Shown: positions 26,985-37,700, numbered from the stretch's first letter. The stretch: DNA of 64,000 bases from Bryobacter aggregatus MPL3 (GCF_000702445.1 NZ_JNIF01000003.1:3038001-3102000); one strand, 5' to 3'. Numbers and translations are program-made. Notes: generated by a model from the letters alone, not told the origin.

Positions 26985-29051
26985 CTAGTTCACTTCGCGG
27001 AGTGCGTCTCGCTCGGCCTGGATCTTGCGCATTACAAGCGCCATCAGCGATTCGAGACGAATATATCCTGCAATGCGCCGGTCGTTGATGTCATAGACGA
27101 CCGGCATTCTCTTCATGCTCCGCTCCCGCATCATCTCCGTCACGAGCAGCGGCGAATCGTCCACCGTGACCCAGATCGGATTCTGCGTCATGATGTCCTT
27201 CACCTTGATCTTGCCGCGCTCCTCCTCGGGCATGGCCGCGATCATTTCGAGCGTCGACAACAGATCGGTTCGCGTCAGAACGCCGGACAGATTCGCCTTC
27301 TCATCGACAACGCAGAAAAAGTCTGCTTTCTCTCTTTCAAACTGACCCACTGCCGAAGTAAAGGTGCAGTTCTCGCTGAGAGGTTGCGAGGGCAAGGGTT
27401 CGATTACATCCTTCAGCACGCTGTGCTTCAGAATGTCGCTTGAGCGCGGTAGCTTCTGCCGCATCGTTGTCCGCTTCCGGATCGCGTTATTCACCTGTTG
27501 CGACAAGGGGGCGAGGATCTTCGACATCTTGGCGAACATCCCTTTGCCAATAATCGTCAATTCGACATCGGTTCTGGCCCGCACACTGGCGTTGCGCGGC
27601 CGGTCTTCCACCAGCGCCATCTCGCCAAAGAAATCGCCGGGGCCGAACATGGCCACCATCTCTGGCTCCTGTCCGTCCTCAATCTGCCGCATCACCTCCA
27701 CCTCGCCCTTCTCGATGACGTAGAAGTCGGTGGCGGGATCACCCTTCTTGAAGATAAAACTGCCGGCTTCAAAGTAGGCGTCGTGGACGCGATTCGCATG
27801 GTCGATCTTGACGCCCGTGATATCGCGCGAGAACATCAACTCCCAGGTCCAGTCGAGAGCCACCTTCACCTTGCGTGAGAAGGAGGGAATCTTCAGGAGA
27901 TAGACGGTCCGCCAGATGAACCAGGCAATAAAACCGGAGAGCTTCACGCCCATCATTTCGGCGACGGCATTGTGTCCGCCAATGGCGCACAGCATGCCCA
28001 GGGGCTTGAAATAGAAGGGCTTGGTGGGCTTGCCTTGGAGCAGCGCGAAAAGATTGGCGGCGCATTGCTTGCCTTGCCGTTCCGCAAATTGTCCCGTTGG
28101 CGGAGAGGGCTCGTTGTCAAAGCTATTGAGGACCAAGGCGCAGTCTCCAATGGCCCATGCGTTCTCATAACCCAGCAGCCGCATATCGGGCTGTGTCTTC
28201 AAGCGGCCCTTGTCTTTCTCCGCCTTCATCCTTTCGACAAACGGATGCGGGGCCGTGCCTGTTGTGCCCACGACAGTTGCGGCATGAAAGTGTGTCCCAT
28301 CACTGAGCGTCACACCATCGGCTGTCACCATCTTCACGCGCTGTTTCAGGACGATCTTGACCCCGTTCTGCTCCATCTTCTTCTTGGTGAAGTCGCGCAG
28401 GGTGGAGGAGACTTCGGGGAGTAACTGCTCCCGGCTATGGATCAAGATGACCTGCGATTCTTCCGGCTTGATCGTCGGGTAATACTTCTCACTTGCTTGC
28501 AGGAGATCGTTGATTTCGCCGGCTACCTCGACTCCCGAGAAGCCGCCTCCGATCACTGCGAAGGTCAGGAAGAACTCCCGGCGTACGGGGTCCTCACAAA
28601 CCGCTGCCTGCTCGAGCTGCTGCGAAATCTGCGCCCGCAATGCCACCGCATCGGCGACCGTACGAAACGGAAAGGCATGATCGGCCATCCCCGGTACAGC
28701 GCTGAGATTCACACCACTGCCGCAGGCAATAATCACATGGTCGTATTTCAGAGTCCGTTTCAGTCCATCGAAGCTTTCAAACACGAGCGTGTTTTCGGGC
28801 AGATGGATGTCGATCACCTTTTCGCGGCGGCACTCCACGTCGGGCAACGCCACCCGCAGCGGGGTGGCAGGAACTTCCGCCTGGATCGAACTTCCGGCTA
28901 CTTCCGCCAACAGCGGTTGGAACACCATATAGTTCTCTTCGCTGAATACGACAATGTGCGCTTCCTCGGTGCTCATCAACCGGCGAAGCCGACGCCCACA
29001 AGCCACCCCGGCGAACCCGCCTCCGACAATCGCAATTGTTTTCTTCGCCAT
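26985..29051 (-). CDS. NDH-2-type NADH dehydrogenase fused to cyclic-nucleotide-binding and CBS domains
   Basis: A 688-residue three-part protein. Residues 1-415 are a type II NADH:quinone oxidoreductase: FAD site GGGFAGVACGR (10-20), NAD site VIGGGFSGVEVAGE (167-180), AIGDCA (300-305) and the C-terminal membrane-binding helix region (SGFIAWFIWRTVYLL, 372-386). Residues about 420-545 are a cyclic-nucleotide-binding domain, with phosphate-binding cassette FGEMALVEDRPRNASV (475-490), which keeps the Glu and Arg typical of cAMP/cGMP ligands. Residues about 548-680 are two CBS motifs (ending VKDIMTQNPIWVTVDDSPL and IAGYIRLESLM), which bind adenine nucleotides. The C-terminal two domains look like those of putative signal-transduction proteins. 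Expected role: nucleotide-controlled electron entry at the inner membrane. All domains appear intact. Confidence 0.93.
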   Translation of the reverse strand: MAKKTIAIVGGGFAGVACGRRLRRLMSTEEAHIVVFSEENYMVFQPLLAEVAGSSIQAEVPATPLRVALPDVECRREKVIDIHLPENTLVFESFDGLKRTLKYDHVIIACGSGVNLSAVPGMADHAFPFRTVADAVALRAQISQQLEQAAVCEDPVRREFFLTFAVIGGGFSGVEVAGEINDLLQASEKYYPTIKPEESQVILIHSREQLLPEVSSTLRDFTKKKMEQNGVKIVLKQRVKMVTADGVTLSDGTHFHAATVVGTTGTAPHPFVERMKAEKDKGRLKTQPDMRLLGYENAWAIGDCALVLNSFDNEPSPPTGQFAERQGKQCAANLFALLQGKPTKPFYFKPLGMLCAIGGHNAVAEMMGVKLSGFIAWFIWRTVYLLKIPSFSRKVKVALDWTWELMFSRDITGVKIDHANRVHDAYFEAGSFIFKKGDPATDFYVIEKGEVEVMRQIEDGQEPEMVAMFGPGDFFGEMALVEDRPRNASVRARTDVELTIIGKGMFAKMSKILAPLSQQVNNAIRKRTTMRQKLPRSSDILKHSVLKDVIEPLPSQPLSENCTFTSAVGQFEREKADFFCVVDEKANLSGVLTRTDLLSTLEMIAAMPEEERGKIKVKDIMTQNPIWVTVDDSPLLVTEMMRERSMKRMPVVYDINDRRIAGYIRLESLMALVMRKIQAERDALREVN

Positions 29052-29113
29052 GCTCTCTCTCTAGTGTGCCTTTGTTTCCTTCGGGATGGTGGCGGTCTGG
29101 AGGAGGAGAAGCC

Positions 29114-30223
29114 TTGAAGAAAAATCAGACCTTCCTCAGTTTCTTCCTGCTGGCGGCGTACGGGATTGCACAAAAGGAGAGCCCGCAACCCAAGTTGCAG
29201 TACGCCGTGATCCTCACCCGACACGGCGTTCGCGCTCCTCTGGCGCCGAATCGCTGGCTTCATTTTTACTCCGTGGGGTCTTGGCCCAGTTGGGGCGTCC
29301 TCCCTGGTCATCTCACTCCCCACGGGCGGCAGATGATGAAGCTGATGGGAGCCTACTATGGCGAGACCTTTCGCGCCGAAGGGCTGCTTGCTCGCAATGG
29401 TTGCGAGGACTCCGGCCGCATCTATGTCTGGTCAGATAGCGATCAGCGCACTACGGAATCGGCTCGTGCACTCCTTGAAGGGATCATCCCCGGATGTCGC
29501 TATGCGGTCCACTCTGGCAGACCAGGGATTCCAGATCCGCTCTTGTCTACGCAAGGCACTGCACGATTTCGCTCAGAGGATCGATCTGGACTCCAACCCG
29601 CACTCGACAAGTTGCACTTTGTGCTCAAGGGCGCGCGAGCGAGATCGAATCTTTCTCTACGCACGGCAGCAACCTTAGCCGAGAATCTGATGCTCGAATA
29701 CGCCAATGGCTTCGAGGGAAACGAACTGGGCTGGGGGAGACTGTCCCAGGAAGATTTGCAAGAGATCCTGACGCTCCGTGCTGCGCAGCCGCGCAAAGCG
29801 GAGTATGCGCGGAATCTTTGGCTGCGAATCCAGACTTCGCTGTGCCAAGCCGCGACAGGCGAAAGCATCGATGGCTCGATCGGACCCAAGAACACGGCAC
29901 TGCTGATCCTATCGGGTCACGACAAGAACCTCGAAAGTCTGGCCGCGCTGCTCGGACTCAACTGGCAGCTTGCCTCCTATCCAAAGAACTATGCTTCGCC
30001 AGGCGGAGCACTGGTCTTTACGTTGTGGAGGCAAGACGGGCGCTTCCGATTGCGGTCCCAATACATCGCGCAGAGTCTGGAGCAGTTACACAACGGTAGC
30101 GGCGGCACACCTGTTGTGATCGACCTGGGGAGCTCCGATTTTACTCCCATCACCCGGCCGCCCCACGGACACTTCTGCGTCGCGACCTCTCTTCTGGTCA
30201 CTTCCAGCAAGCGGCGGAGATAA
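29114..30223 (+). CDS. Exported histidine acid phosphatase (phytase-like)
   Basis: A secreted phosphomonoesterase of the branch-2 histidine phosphatase superfamily (phytase/glucose-1-phosphatase-like). After a signal peptide (MKKNQTFLSFFLLAAYGIAQ) comes the nucleophile motif LTRHGVRAPL (His37, Arg36 and Arg40), the WSDSDQRTTESA segment and the proton-donor pair His269-Asp270 in GHDKNLESL. At 369 residues it is of usual size. I chose TTG 29114 because AGGAGGAG (29101-29108) lies five bases upstream and the product then begins with a perfect signal peptide; in-frame codons further upstream lie in the leader of the divergent NDH-2 gene. Substrate (phytate or sugar phosphate) is not distinguishable. 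Confidence 0.87.
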   Translation: MKKNQTFLSFFLLAAYGIAQKESPQPKLQYAVILTRHGVRAPLAPNRWLHFYSVGSWPSWGVLPGHLTPHGRQMMKLMGAYYGETFRAEGLLARNGCEDSGRIYVWSDSDQRTTESARALLEGIIPGCRYAVHSGRPGIPDPLLSTQGTARFRSEDRSGLQPALDKLHFVLKGARARSNLSLRTAATLAENLMLEYANGFEGNELGWGRLSQEDLQEILTLRAAQPRKAEYARNLWLRIQTSLCQAATGESIDGSIGPKNTALLILSGHDKNLESLAALLGLNWQLASYPKNYASPGGALVFTLWRQDGRFRLRSQYIAQSLEQLHNGSGGTPVVIDLGSSDFTPITRPPHGHFCVATSLLVTSSKRRR

Positions 30224-30227
30224 AATA

Positions 30228-33200
30228 ATGTCCATCATGCGCCTCCTCCTTGTCCTCGCGATTTCCACCCTCAGCTTTGGAGCGGCGCCTATCGAGTTCA
30301 ATCGCGACGTCCGGCCGATTCTCTCCGACAAGTGCCTGGCCTGTCACGGTGCCGACGCGAAGAACAAGGGCATTCCGCTTCGTCTCGACATCGAAGCTCA
30401 GGCGAAAGCAGACCTCGGCGGCCACCGCGCTATCGTCCCCGGCAATCCCGAGGCGAGCGAACTCGTGAAACGAATCAACACCGATTCGAAGGCTCGCAAG
30501 ATGCCCCCCATCTTCACCGGTCACGTCCTCACCCAGGCCGAGCGCGACACCCTTACTCAATGGATCGCCCAAGGAGCACAGTGGCAGAAGCACTGGAGCT
30601 TCATTCCTCCCGTGCGCCCTGCCTTGCCCAAGGTCTCGGACGAGAAATGGGCGCGCAATCCCATCGACAACTTCATCCTCGCCAAGCTTGATCGCGAAGG
30701 TCTCAAGCCCAGCCCGGAGGCGTCCAAGGACCGGCTCATCCGCCGCGTCACCCTCGATCTGACCGGCGTGCCCCCGACTCCGGCTGAAGTCGATACCTTT
30801 CTCAAGGACAAGTCCCCCGATGCCTATGACAAGGTCGTCCAGCGTCTGTTGGCCAACCCAAAGTACGGGGAACGCCTTGCCATGCGCTGGCTCGACAACG
30901 CGCGCTATGCCGATTCGAATGGCTACCAATACGACGGGGAACGCCAGATGTGGCGCTGGCGCGATTACGTCATCGAGAGCTTCAACAAGAACAAACCCTT
31001 CAATGATTTCATTACTGAGCAGATTGCCGGTGACCTGCTGCCCAACGCGACCATGGAACAGAAGATGGGCACGGGCTTCAATCGCAACCACCGCGCGAAC
31101 ACGGAGTTCGGCATCGTTGCCGAAGAGTACGCGGTGGAGTATGTGATCGATCGCGTCGAGACAAACAGCGCTGTGTTCCTCGGTCTCACCATGGGCTGCG
31201 CCCGCTGCCACAACCACAAGTACGATCCGACGACGCAGAAGGAGATGTACCAGTTCTACGCCTACTTCAACAATGTGCCCGAGCACGGCCGCGCTATGAA
31301 GTACGGCAACTCGCCGCCGCTCATTGCCGCGCCCACGCAAGACCAGCAGGCAAAGCTCGCGCAGTTGGATCAGTCGATCGAGCAGGCGCGTAAGGCGCTG
31401 CGTGTCTCGGCCACCCAGCAGCAAAGCTGGCAGACCTCGCTCCTGAAGCAGCCGGAACAGCACTGGGTCCCCGCCGTCGACCTCAAGCGGAAGCTCAGCT
31501 TTGAGGACCCCGAGCAGACACGGGCCAACGCGGGCATCGTGCGCTTTGTGCCGGGCCGCATCGGCAAGGCGGTCGAACTCGATGGCACTAACTATCTCGA
31601 CGCCGGATTTGAAGCTGCCAACTTCGACATCGAAGAACGCTTCACCATTGCAACCTGGGTCTACTCCGACAAGCTGCCGAACGGAACCTTGTTTTCGCGC
31701 ATGAATGACCGCTTGAAGGGCCGTGGCTATGGCCTCGAGGCGCGCGAGGGCAAGATCCACGTCCACTTCACTTCGGAATTTGCCGACGACGCAATCCGCA
31801 TGGACAGCGAAGCCGTGCTCCAGCCCAAGACCTGGCAACACGTGACGCTCACCTACAACGGCTCTCGCATGGCCGACGGTATCAAGGTCTATGTGGATGG
31901 CAAGCCGGTGCCGCTGAAGATCGAAATCGACGCGATCTACCGGCCCTTTAATAACGCAGCCAAGCAGTTTCCTGAACCCTTCCGCATCGGCGCCGGTGGT
32001 GGCCCCACCAAGCGTTTCGCCGGCCGTTTCGATGAACTCGGTGTCTGGTCACGCGTACTCTCGACAGAAGACATCGCGGTTCTCGCCGAAGGCAAGAGCC
32101 TCCAGCAACTCGCGCAAGATCCGAGCTCTCCTCATGCCAAGCGAGTGCTGCGCGCAGCCTATCTCGAGGCGGGAGCTCCTCAGCCGCAGCGGGAACTGTG
32201 GGCCAGGATCCAGCAGTTGGAACACGATCGCGAGCTCTTTGAATTCGAGCTCCCCACCGTCATGGTGATGGCGGAAATGCCCGTTCGCCGCGACACCTTC
32301 ATCCTGCAACGGGGTGAATATGACAAGCCCGGTGAGAAGGTGGAGCCTGGAGTGCCCAGCTTTCTGCCGCCGCTCCCCGCAGGCGCGCCGAACAACCGCC
32401 TCGGCCTGGCGCAGTGGATGACGGCAAAGGACCACCCGCTCACTGCTCGCGTGAACATCAACCGCTTCTGGCAAGCGATCTTCGGCACGGGCATCGTCAA
32501 GACGACGGAAGACTTCGGTAACCAAGGCGAATGGCCCTCGCACCCCGAACTCCTCGATTGGCTCGCCACGGAGTTTGTGGAATCCAAGTGGGACCTCAAG
32601 CACATGATGCAGCTGATGGTGACCAGCGCCGCCTATCGTCAGGATTCGCGCACCACTCCCGATCTCACCCAGCGTGACCCCGAAAATCGATGGCTCGCCC
32701 ACGGCCCCCGTCTGCGTCTGCCCGCCGAAGCGATTCGCGACCAGGCGCTCTACGCCGCAGGTCTGCTGAATCCGAAACTCGGTGGCCGCAGCACCAAGTC
32801 CTACCAGCCTGCGGGGCTCTGGGAAGAGCAGTCGATGCAGAACATGGACTACGAGCAGGACCACGGCGCAGACCTCTACCGCCGCTCGCTGTACATGTAC
32901 TGGAAGCGCACGATCGCGCCGCCAATGATGGTTACCTTCGACGCCTCGACGCGCGAGAGCTGCACGGTGCGCGAATCACGCAGTAACACACCGCTGCAGG
33001 CGCTCAATCTGATGAACGATGTCACCTTCCTTGAAGCCGGGCGTCAGATCGGGCGCCGCATGATCGCAGAAGGCGGCGCGACCGACGAGGCCCGTCTCAG
33101 CTACGGCATGAAGCTGCTGCTCTCGCGGACTCCAACGCCCAAGGAACTCAGTATCCTCAAATCGAACCTGAACTACCATCGCGACTACTTCGCCAGCAAT

Positions 33201-33335
33201 CCAGGACGCGTGGATACTTACTTGTCCAAGGGCGAGTCGCCCGTTTCCAAAACGATTCCGCCGCAGGAACAGGCTGCCTATATGGCGGTGGGCAACCTGA
33301 TTCTGAATCTCGATGAAGCAGTTACAAAGGACTAA
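30228..33335 (+). CDS. PSCyt1/DUF1549/LamG/DUF1553 exported protein (Planctomycete-type cytochrome C family)
   Basis: A 1,035-residue exported protein. A signal peptide (residues 1-22) leads into a cytochrome-c-like PSCyt1 domain with CLACH (about residues 37-41). DUF1549 follows (about 140-350, NPIDNFILAKLDREGLKPSPEA, RLIRRVTLDLTGVPPTPAE, and a second heme-like CARCHNHKYDP). A LamG/concanavalin-like domain is inserted (about 420-620, FTIATWVYSDKLP, GRFDELGVWSRVLS), and DUF1553 forms the C-terminal third (LAQWMTAKDHPLTARVNINR, RESRSNTPLQALNLMND). Function is not established; family members occur in Planctomycetes and Acidobacteria next to DUF1501 genes and are linked to polysaccharide utilisation. 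Here DUF1501 starts two bases downstream, so they form an operon. Start codon 30228 follows GGAG. Confidence 0.93.
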   Translation: MSIMRLLLVLAISTLSFGAAPIEFNRDVRPILSDKCLACHGADAKNKGIPLRLDIEAQAKADLGGHRAIVPGNPEASELVKRINTDSKARKMPPIFTGHVLTQAERDTLTQWIAQGAQWQKHWSFIPPVRPALPKVSDEKWARNPIDNFILAKLDREGLKPSPEASKDRLIRRVTLDLTGVPPTPAEVDTFLKDKSPDAYDKVVQRLLANPKYGERLAMRWLDNARYADSNGYQYDGERQMWRWRDYVIESFNKNKPFNDFITEQIAGDLLPNATMEQKMGTGFNRNHRANTEFGIVAEEYAVEYVIDRVETNSAVFLGLTMGCARCHNHKYDPTTQKEMYQFYAYFNNVPEHGRAMKYGNSPPLIAAPTQDQQAKLAQLDQSIEQARKALRVSATQQQSWQTSLLKQPEQHWVPAVDLKRKLSFEDPEQTRANAGIVRFVPGRIGKAVELDGTNYLDAGFEAANFDIEERFTIATWVYSDKLPNGTLFSRMNDRLKGRGYGLEAREGKIHVHFTSEFADDAIRMDSEAVLQPKTWQHVTLTYNGSRMADGIKVYVDGKPVPLKIEIDAIYRPFNNAAKQFPEPFRIGAGGGPTKRFAGRFDELGVWSRVLSTEDIAVLAEGKSLQQLAQDPSSPHAKRVLRAAYLEAGAPQPQRELWARIQQLEHDRELFEFELPTVMVMAEMPVRRDTFILQRGEYDKPGEKVEPGVPSFLPPLPAGAPNNRLGLAQWMTAKDHPLTARVNINRFWQAIFGTGIVKTTEDFGNQGEWPSHPELLDWLATEFVESKWDLKHMMQLMVTSAAYRQDSRTTPDLTQRDPENRWLAHGPRLRLPAEAIRDQALYAAGLLNPKLGGRSTKSYQPAGLWEEQSMQNMDYEQDHGADLYRRSLYMYWKRTIAPPMMVTFDASTRESCTVRESRSNTPLQALNLMNDVTFLEAGRQIGRRMIAEGGATDEARLSYGMKLLLSRTPTPKELSILKSNLNYHRDYFASNPGRVDTYLSKGESPVSKTIPPQEQAAYMAVGNLILNLDEAVTKD

Positions 33336-33337
33336 CG

Positions 33338-34720
33338 ATGCACACCAGACGTAAATTCACCGGCATCGGTTTTGCCGCGCTTGGTTCTTTATTGGGTAAA
33401 GATTCAGACACGCCGGTCGGCCTGCCGCACTTCCCGGCAAAAGCAAAGAACGTGATCCTGCTCTTCCAGCATGGCGCGCCGAGCCAACTCGATCTCTTCG
33501 ATTGGAAGCCCGGCCTGCAAGCACGCCGCGGGCAGAACCTGCCGGATTCGATTCGCAACGGCCAGCGCCTCACCGGCATGAGCGCCTATCAGGACAGCTT
33601 CCCAACGGCGCCCACGATCTTCAAGTTTGCGCAGCACGGCCAGTCGCAACAATGGTTCAGTGAACTGGTGCCTCACATGGCAAAGGTCTCGGACGATCTC
33701 TGCTTCGTCAAGAGTCTGCATACGGAGGCGATTAATCATGATCCGGCGGTGACCTTTTGCCAAACCGGCTTCCAGCTTGCCGGGCGTCCCAGCATTGGCT
33801 CCTGGGTTTCTTATGGCCTGGGCAGCGAGAATCAGAATCTCCCCGCCTATGTCGTGATGGTGAGCCAAGGCAGCGGTAACACGCAAGCGCTTGCCGATCG
33901 TAGCTTCGGCTCGGGCTTCCTCCCCACCAAGTACACCGGAGTAAAGTTCCGTGGTGGCGCTGATCCGGTGCTCTATCTGAGCGATCCCGAAGGCTACTCG
34001 CGCGAGGCGCGTCGCAAGTATCTCGACGACCTCGGACAACTGAATCAGATCAAGCTCGACGAATACCAGGACCCCGAGATTGCAACACGCATCGCGCAAT
34101 ACGAGATGGCCTTCCGGATGCAAGCGAGTGTTCCCGAGTTGAGCGATCTGTCGAAGGAATCGCCAGAGACTCTCGAGATGTACGGTCCTGAGGCCAAGAA
34201 GCCTGGCAGCTATGCGGCTAACTGCATCCTGGCCCGGCGTCTGGTGGAGCGGGGCGTCCGCTTCGTGCAACTTTTCCACCGGGGATGGGACCAGCACACG
34301 AATCTCCCGAAGGAGATCCGTGGCCAGTGTTTGGAAACCGATCAGCCCTCGGCGGCGCTGGTGCAAGACCTGAAGCAGCGTGGACTGTTGAAGGACACTC
34401 TCGTGATCTGGATGGGCGAATTTGGCCGTACGGTGTACTCGCAAGGCACGCTGACGGAGACCAACTACGGTCGCGATCATCATCCGCGTTGCTTTACGGC
34501 TTGGCTCGCTGGTGGCGGCTTCAAGGGTGGTCTTACTTATGGCGAGACCGACGACTTCTCGTACAACATCGCACAAGACCCGGTAGATCTTCACGACCTC
34601 CACGCGACGATCTTCCAGGCGCTCGGAGTGGACCACACCCGACTCACCTTCAAGTTTCAGGGGCGCCACTACCGCCTGACCGATGTCAAGGGCAGGGTAG
34701 TGAGGCCCCTGCTGAGCTAG
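33338..34720 (+). CDS. DUF1501 (sulfatase-like) exported protein
   Basis: A 460-residue protein of the DUF1501 family, whose members resemble alkaline-phosphatase/sulfatase folds. The N-terminus is Tat-like (TRRKFTGIGFAALGSLLG), so it is probably exported folded. Family segments seen are NVILLFQHGAPSQLDLFDWKP, HMAKVSDDLCFVKSLHTEAINHDPA, GRPSIGSWVSYGLGSE, LVERGVRFVQLFHRGWDQH and DTLVIWMGEFGRT with RDHHPRCFTAWLAGGG (quoted in pieces). Its function is not proven; it is almost always paired with a DUF1549/DUF1553 protein, as here, with only two bases between. Its TAG stop overlaps, tail to tail, the stop of the giant propeller gene (CTAG at 34717-34720). Confidence 0.93.
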   Translation: MHTRRKFTGIGFAALGSLLGKDSDTPVGLPHFPAKAKNVILLFQHGAPSQLDLFDWKPGLQARRGQNLPDSIRNGQRLTGMSAYQDSFPTAPTIFKFAQHGQSQQWFSELVPHMAKVSDDLCFVKSLHTEAINHDPAVTFCQTGFQLAGRPSIGSWVSYGLGSENQNLPAYVVMVSQGSGNTQALADRSFGSGFLPTKYTGVKFRGGADPVLYLSDPEGYSREARRKYLDDLGQLNQIKLDEYQDPEIATRIAQYEMAFRMQASVPELSDLSKESPETLEMYGPEAKKPGSYAANCILARRLVERGVRFVQLFHRGWDQHTNLPKEIRGQCLETDQPSAALVQDLKQRGLLKDTLVIWMGEFGRTVYSQGTLTETNYGRDHHPRCFTAWLAGGGFKGGLTYGETDDFSYNIAQDPVDLHDLHATIFQALGVDHTRLTFKFQGRHYRLTDVKGRVVRPLLS

Positions 34721-37700
34721 GGGGCGGTGACGCGCACCAGAATGGATCGGATGCTCGGGGTCGCAAATCCTTCTGGCGTTGTTAACTCGAGCACCGTGGA
34801 ACCCGGCTTCAAGCCCTCGATTTCAATTTCCTTCGTCGACTCTCCCGGTGCGAAAACCACTGTCTGCGCGGGCAGCTTCAACACCCCGAGCTCAGAGCTG
34901 CTCGCGGATAGGTGTACGGGTGAGGCCCCCGGACGCAGCCCATCCCAAAGCCTCCCAGCACTTCTCCCTTCGGAATCGACGGAGGTGAAGACAATCTCCA
35001 TTTTCCGCTTTTGCCCCACTGGTATGGTGATCGTGTTCGACGAGTACATCGCGTCGCTCAGCACAAAGCCGGTCTGGGCGAATCTTACCTCTTGCACCGT
35101 GTCCAGATATCCAGGGGCGCTGAAAAGAAGCTGTGTACTTCCACTACTGGCGAGGCCATGCAGATAGAAGCTCGTACTCGCTCCAGGTTCTATGGTGAGG
35201 CTTGCGGCGGGGAGAACTTTATTCGTCCGTGAGAGCAACAACGATGCGGGTTTGAGGGAGCGGACCGTCACTACGTTTTTCAGGCCCGAACTGATGTAAC
35301 TCGACGTGGTCGAATTGTAGTAAGCGGTTAGGGCTCCAGAGCTGATCGGAATCGAGGGTAGGCTGACAGTAACCGTCAGCGCCCGATCCAGCGCAGGCGG
35401 TGCGGCCGCAAAGCCCTCTGGAACGCCAATCCGGAGTGTTGCTGTTCCTTCGCCTACCGCGGTAATTATGAAGTCGCTCTGGCCGTAATTGAGGTTGCGG
35501 GCCGAGGAGACGCTCACAACTTTGGGGTTGCTGGACTCCAGCAAAAACAGAAGGGGATCCATTGCTGGATATAGAGATCCATACCCGCTACCGGAAATAA
35601 TTTTACTCAACTCCGGTCTTGGGATGGGATAGATGCGGACGCTGCTGCGAGCTTCCTGGCCGAGCGCCAAGCTCATTCGATCCGGAGAACCGTATTCTGA
35701 GAACTGAAAGTAAGAGTTGTTCAGGTAGAGCGTTGTTCTACCGGTTTCGTAAGAGGCCAATGTGTACTCGATTTCGACTGTCCCCTCGAATGCAAGCGCT
35801 TCCGCATAAAACACTTCGGAGTTTTGTGTATTCGCATTCCAGACGACATTGAGAGACGCAGCCGAGTTTCCGGTGCTGCGGCGGAGAACGAGTTTGCTCG
35901 GGTCGAGACTCCGGACGGATAGGATTGCATTGTCGGCCGGACCACTTCCTCCAGTTTCTACCTGGACGGATAATGCGCTCCAGATACCTCGAGAGACAAT
36001 GCTCGGAGGCATGGTTAAAGCGGCTTTCTGGGTGGTCACCCGGTAGGGCCCGGCGACGGAAACCGGATTGCCCGGCGGACGGATTTCAAATTTCAGATCC
36101 GCCTCTCCTGGCGCAAGGGCGTCGAGCTTGACGTTGAGATAGCCAACGCCTGGCTTGAACACGCCACTCGGCGTCACCTTCAATGCTCCTGGATTTGAGT
36201 TTGAGATTTGTAGGCTAATCTCCCCGACGCCCGGTCGCGGGCCTGCGGTTGCAAAGCGGTCTGGCGTCGTGATCGACGCTGACCAGGTGACGGGCGTATT
36301 GGTTCGGACCTTCAACTGTGGGGTTCCTGCATACGAATTGAGATTCATCGCAAGGAGCGCTGATCTCATGTAGATCCGCACGACGCTTTCTTCCGCCTGG
36401 TCGCTTTGCATTCTGAGGCTCCCCGATCCTTCCTCCGTCAGGCCGTGGAAATAGAAGTCTGCACTACTGCTGACCTGGATCGAAGTCTTTCCGGGATCGT
36501 TTGGAGAATTGCTGAGGAGGAATTTGGAAGGATCGAGTGAGGTCAGGGTCACAGAATTCTTCGGACTCCCCTCAATCGTCATGCGGCTTTGGACCAGCAT
36601 GTCTTTCACTGCGTAGTTGCTCGAACTCGTCAAGCTAGCCGTGCGGATCTGCATTGAGAGGCGGGTGCGGCGGGACGGAACCGAAAAGCCTTGGACGGGG
36701 GCAAGCACGATTTCCGAATCGCCCGCACTGGCCAGGATCGGCGTGACGATGCAGTAAGTGGCCGGACTGAGAAGCATGCACTGATCTTTGGATAGTGCTA
36801 CGTACTTGGGATCGGAGCTCAATTTGACGATTGCGCTGAGGCCGGGGCGGATTGCCTGGGCCAGCATCGGAATGCCGGTTTCGGGGTCGAGAAGATAAGA
36901 GGTCACCCGGACGCTGTCATTCATATAGCCGAAAACAAAGGACTCAATTTGGGTCGTCGTAAAAGCGAAGCCCGAGGGCGCCAGACGTACCGGAAAGGAG
37001 AACTCCTGCCGATTATCGATCTTGACCCGGACCGTGGTCTCTCCAGCGGCCGCAAGTCCGATGACATCAAAGTTGAAGTAGATCGAGCTGTCTCGATTGC
37101 CAAGGGTGAGACTCGAGGAATATTCTTGTGCGGAAGAGTTTGCGAGTTGCACGAGCGAGGCGTCATCCACGGTGATCTTCATCGTCTCTTTCGCGTAATT
37201 CGGAACGCTGAAACCAACCGATTGCCGGAGATCCTTCCCCACCGTGACCGCAGGGATTGAGATCTCGACAGGCGGGTTGTCGCGAATGGTGACTTCGATC
37301 GGCTCGGGCGCATAGAAGGACTCATCATCCATGCTCACCGTCAGCGTAGCCTTACCCTTCGCAAGTCCTCGGAAGGGGCCGAAGCTGTTCGCGATCGGGC
37401 TGCTGTTCGCATTCGTTTTGATCACCTCCGGGTTGCTGCTGAGCGCTTTTGCCGTCGGATAGGGGTAAGGGTTTAGGTTGGTCTTCTCGCCGTCAAAAAA
37501 GAACTTCGCTGCAAGATAGAAATCCACATTGGGAGGCGCTTGAACACCATCGGCTGGTCCGCCCGTACTGTTGGTTCCGCCAGAGAATTCCACCCTCACT
37601 TTGCGCAAGTCGACCTGGACCCAGATGTCTTCTTCAAAAAGATCCGATTGGAGTCGGACCCGCGTGCTCCCCTCAGAGGCGACACCCTTCACAAAGAGAT

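Noticed and set aside
30198-31841. A 547-codon frame antisense to the DUF1549 protein
   Set aside because: No start signal, no domains, and it lies wholly opposite a well-supported gene.
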